NCBI GenBank assembly: GCA_001464955.1
Contig: LNEM01000029.1
Span: forward strand, 1-64,000
Reading direction: 5' to 3'
Length of the DNA stretch: 64,000 bases
From: Rhizobiales bacterium Ga0077537
Lineage (GTDB): Bacteria > Pseudomonadota > Alphaproteobacteria > Rhizobiales > Hyphomicrobiaceae
Shown: piece by piece, positions 63,595-64,000 of the stretch
How the letters are laid out: the number at the start of each line of letters is the position of its first letter
Numbering within the stretch: the first letter of the stretch is position 1
Position numbers and translations under genes: made by a program
The notes under the pieces: generated by a model
Told to the model about the DNA's origin: nothing
Databases searched by the model: none
What the model saw: only the letters and a program-made list of their open reading frames with translations

Positions 63595-64000
63595 TCAGTC
63601 GCGTTGACCATCGGCGGGCGGAAGCAGTACGGCGATGCCGTTCTTGCGCCAGGCGCGCTCGAGCTGGCGGGCAGAACCGGGGACCGCCGAAGACGGACGG
63701 GCCGACGTCGCCGCTCGCCGGAACCATGACAGGATGCGCGTTCCGACCGAGGTCGAGCCCAGAGCGGCCGAGTTCACAGGATCTGCTACCGGAGCTTCGG
63801 TCGGGTCTCGCTTCCAGCCCATGCCTGCGAGGTAGCTCGCACCGGCGATGGCAACGCCCAGCCGATCCGCACGAGACCATTGCGCGCAGCCTGACAGGAC
63901 CGTGCCGTCCGGCAGCTCGATCGCCAGTTTGCGGCCCTCAGGAACGGCGAGCGGAACTCCGACCAAGCCGAGACCGCGCTCGCTGACATTGACCATCGTG
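63595..64000 (-). CDS. PilZ-like domain protein, 5' end beyond window
   Basis: The frame runs off the right edge of the window, so only the C-terminal 135 residues or so are seen. The visible beginning VNVSERGLGLVG, then GRKLAIELPDG and GCAQWSRADRLGVAI, resembles the second half of a PilZ c-di-GMP-binding domain. The remainder is a low-complexity tail ending in a segment with ARQLERAWRKNG. The Arg residues of the PilZ signature would lie before the window edge, so c-di-GMP binding cannot be judged. Confidence 0.55.
   Translation of the reverse strand, partial: TMVNVSERGLGLVGVPLAVPEGRKLAIELPDGTVLSGCAQWSRADRLGVAIAGASYLAGMGWKRDPTEAPVADPVNSAALGSTSVGTRILSWFRRAATSARPSSAVPGSARQLERAWRKNGIAVLLPPADGQRD

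Overview
The window is high-GC DNA from an alphaproteobacterium, most likely of the order Hyphomicrobiales (Rhizobiales). Evidence for this is a circularly permuted two-piece tmRNA, an alpha-type SspB adaptor, a CycM-type membrane-anchored cytochrome c next to kdsB and pheA, tyrS back to back with anmK, mutM followed by an enoyl-CoA hydratase, and small families such as DUF5330 and DUF3597. It looks like ordinary chromosome. I saw no insertion sequence, prophage, CRISPR array, rRNA or canonical tRNA.

Layout. 1-10 kb: a minus-strand Yej-type oligopeptide ABC transporter operon (two tandem binding proteins, two permeases, one fused ATPase) followed by a glyoxylate/hydroxypyruvate-type reductase, an isochorismatase-like hydrolase and the stump of another binding protein. 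10-18 kb: cytochrome c, kdsB, pheA, acyl-CoA dehydrogenase, DUF3597, tyrS with a stand-alone copy of its own S4 domain, and anmK. 18-26 kb: hydrolases and two convergent iron-type alcohol dehydrogenases resembling aromatic-catabolic enzymes, then a CoA transferase with an MFS transporter, and a methyltransferase. 26-35 kb: mnmA, DUF5330, a peptidoglycan-binding protein, an amidohydrolase/Rieske pair, a class III CoA transferase, an L,D-transpeptidase, an HMG-CoA-lyase-like protein, enoyl-CoA hydratase and mutM. 35-39 kb: a three-gene split nitrile hydratase/thiocyanate hydrolase-type cluster divergent from methylmalonyl-CoA mutase small subunit. 39-46.5 kb: patatin, infA, cspA, selA, two small-molecule oxidoreductases and a VWA protein. 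46.5-54 kb: a minus-strand metabolic cluster with an IclR regulator, then DUF1499, a metallo-beta-lactamase fold protein and a PRC-barrel protein. 54-64 kb: gyrA, a DehI-like protein, a phospholipase-C/DUF4332 fusion, two SDRs, a CPBP protease, ssrA-sspB, and the 3' part of a PilZ-like gene cut by the window edge.

The items I would look at first are the duplicated TyrRS S4 domain (15.2-15.7 kb), the split Co-type nitrile hydratase with a His-rich alpha subunit and no visible activator (36-37.3 kb), the adjacency of tmRNA and its tag adaptor SspB (61.5-62.8 kb), and the phospholipase C/DUF4332 fusion (58.1-59.8 kb). Protein functions are read from motifs and remembered family patterns; no database search was run.
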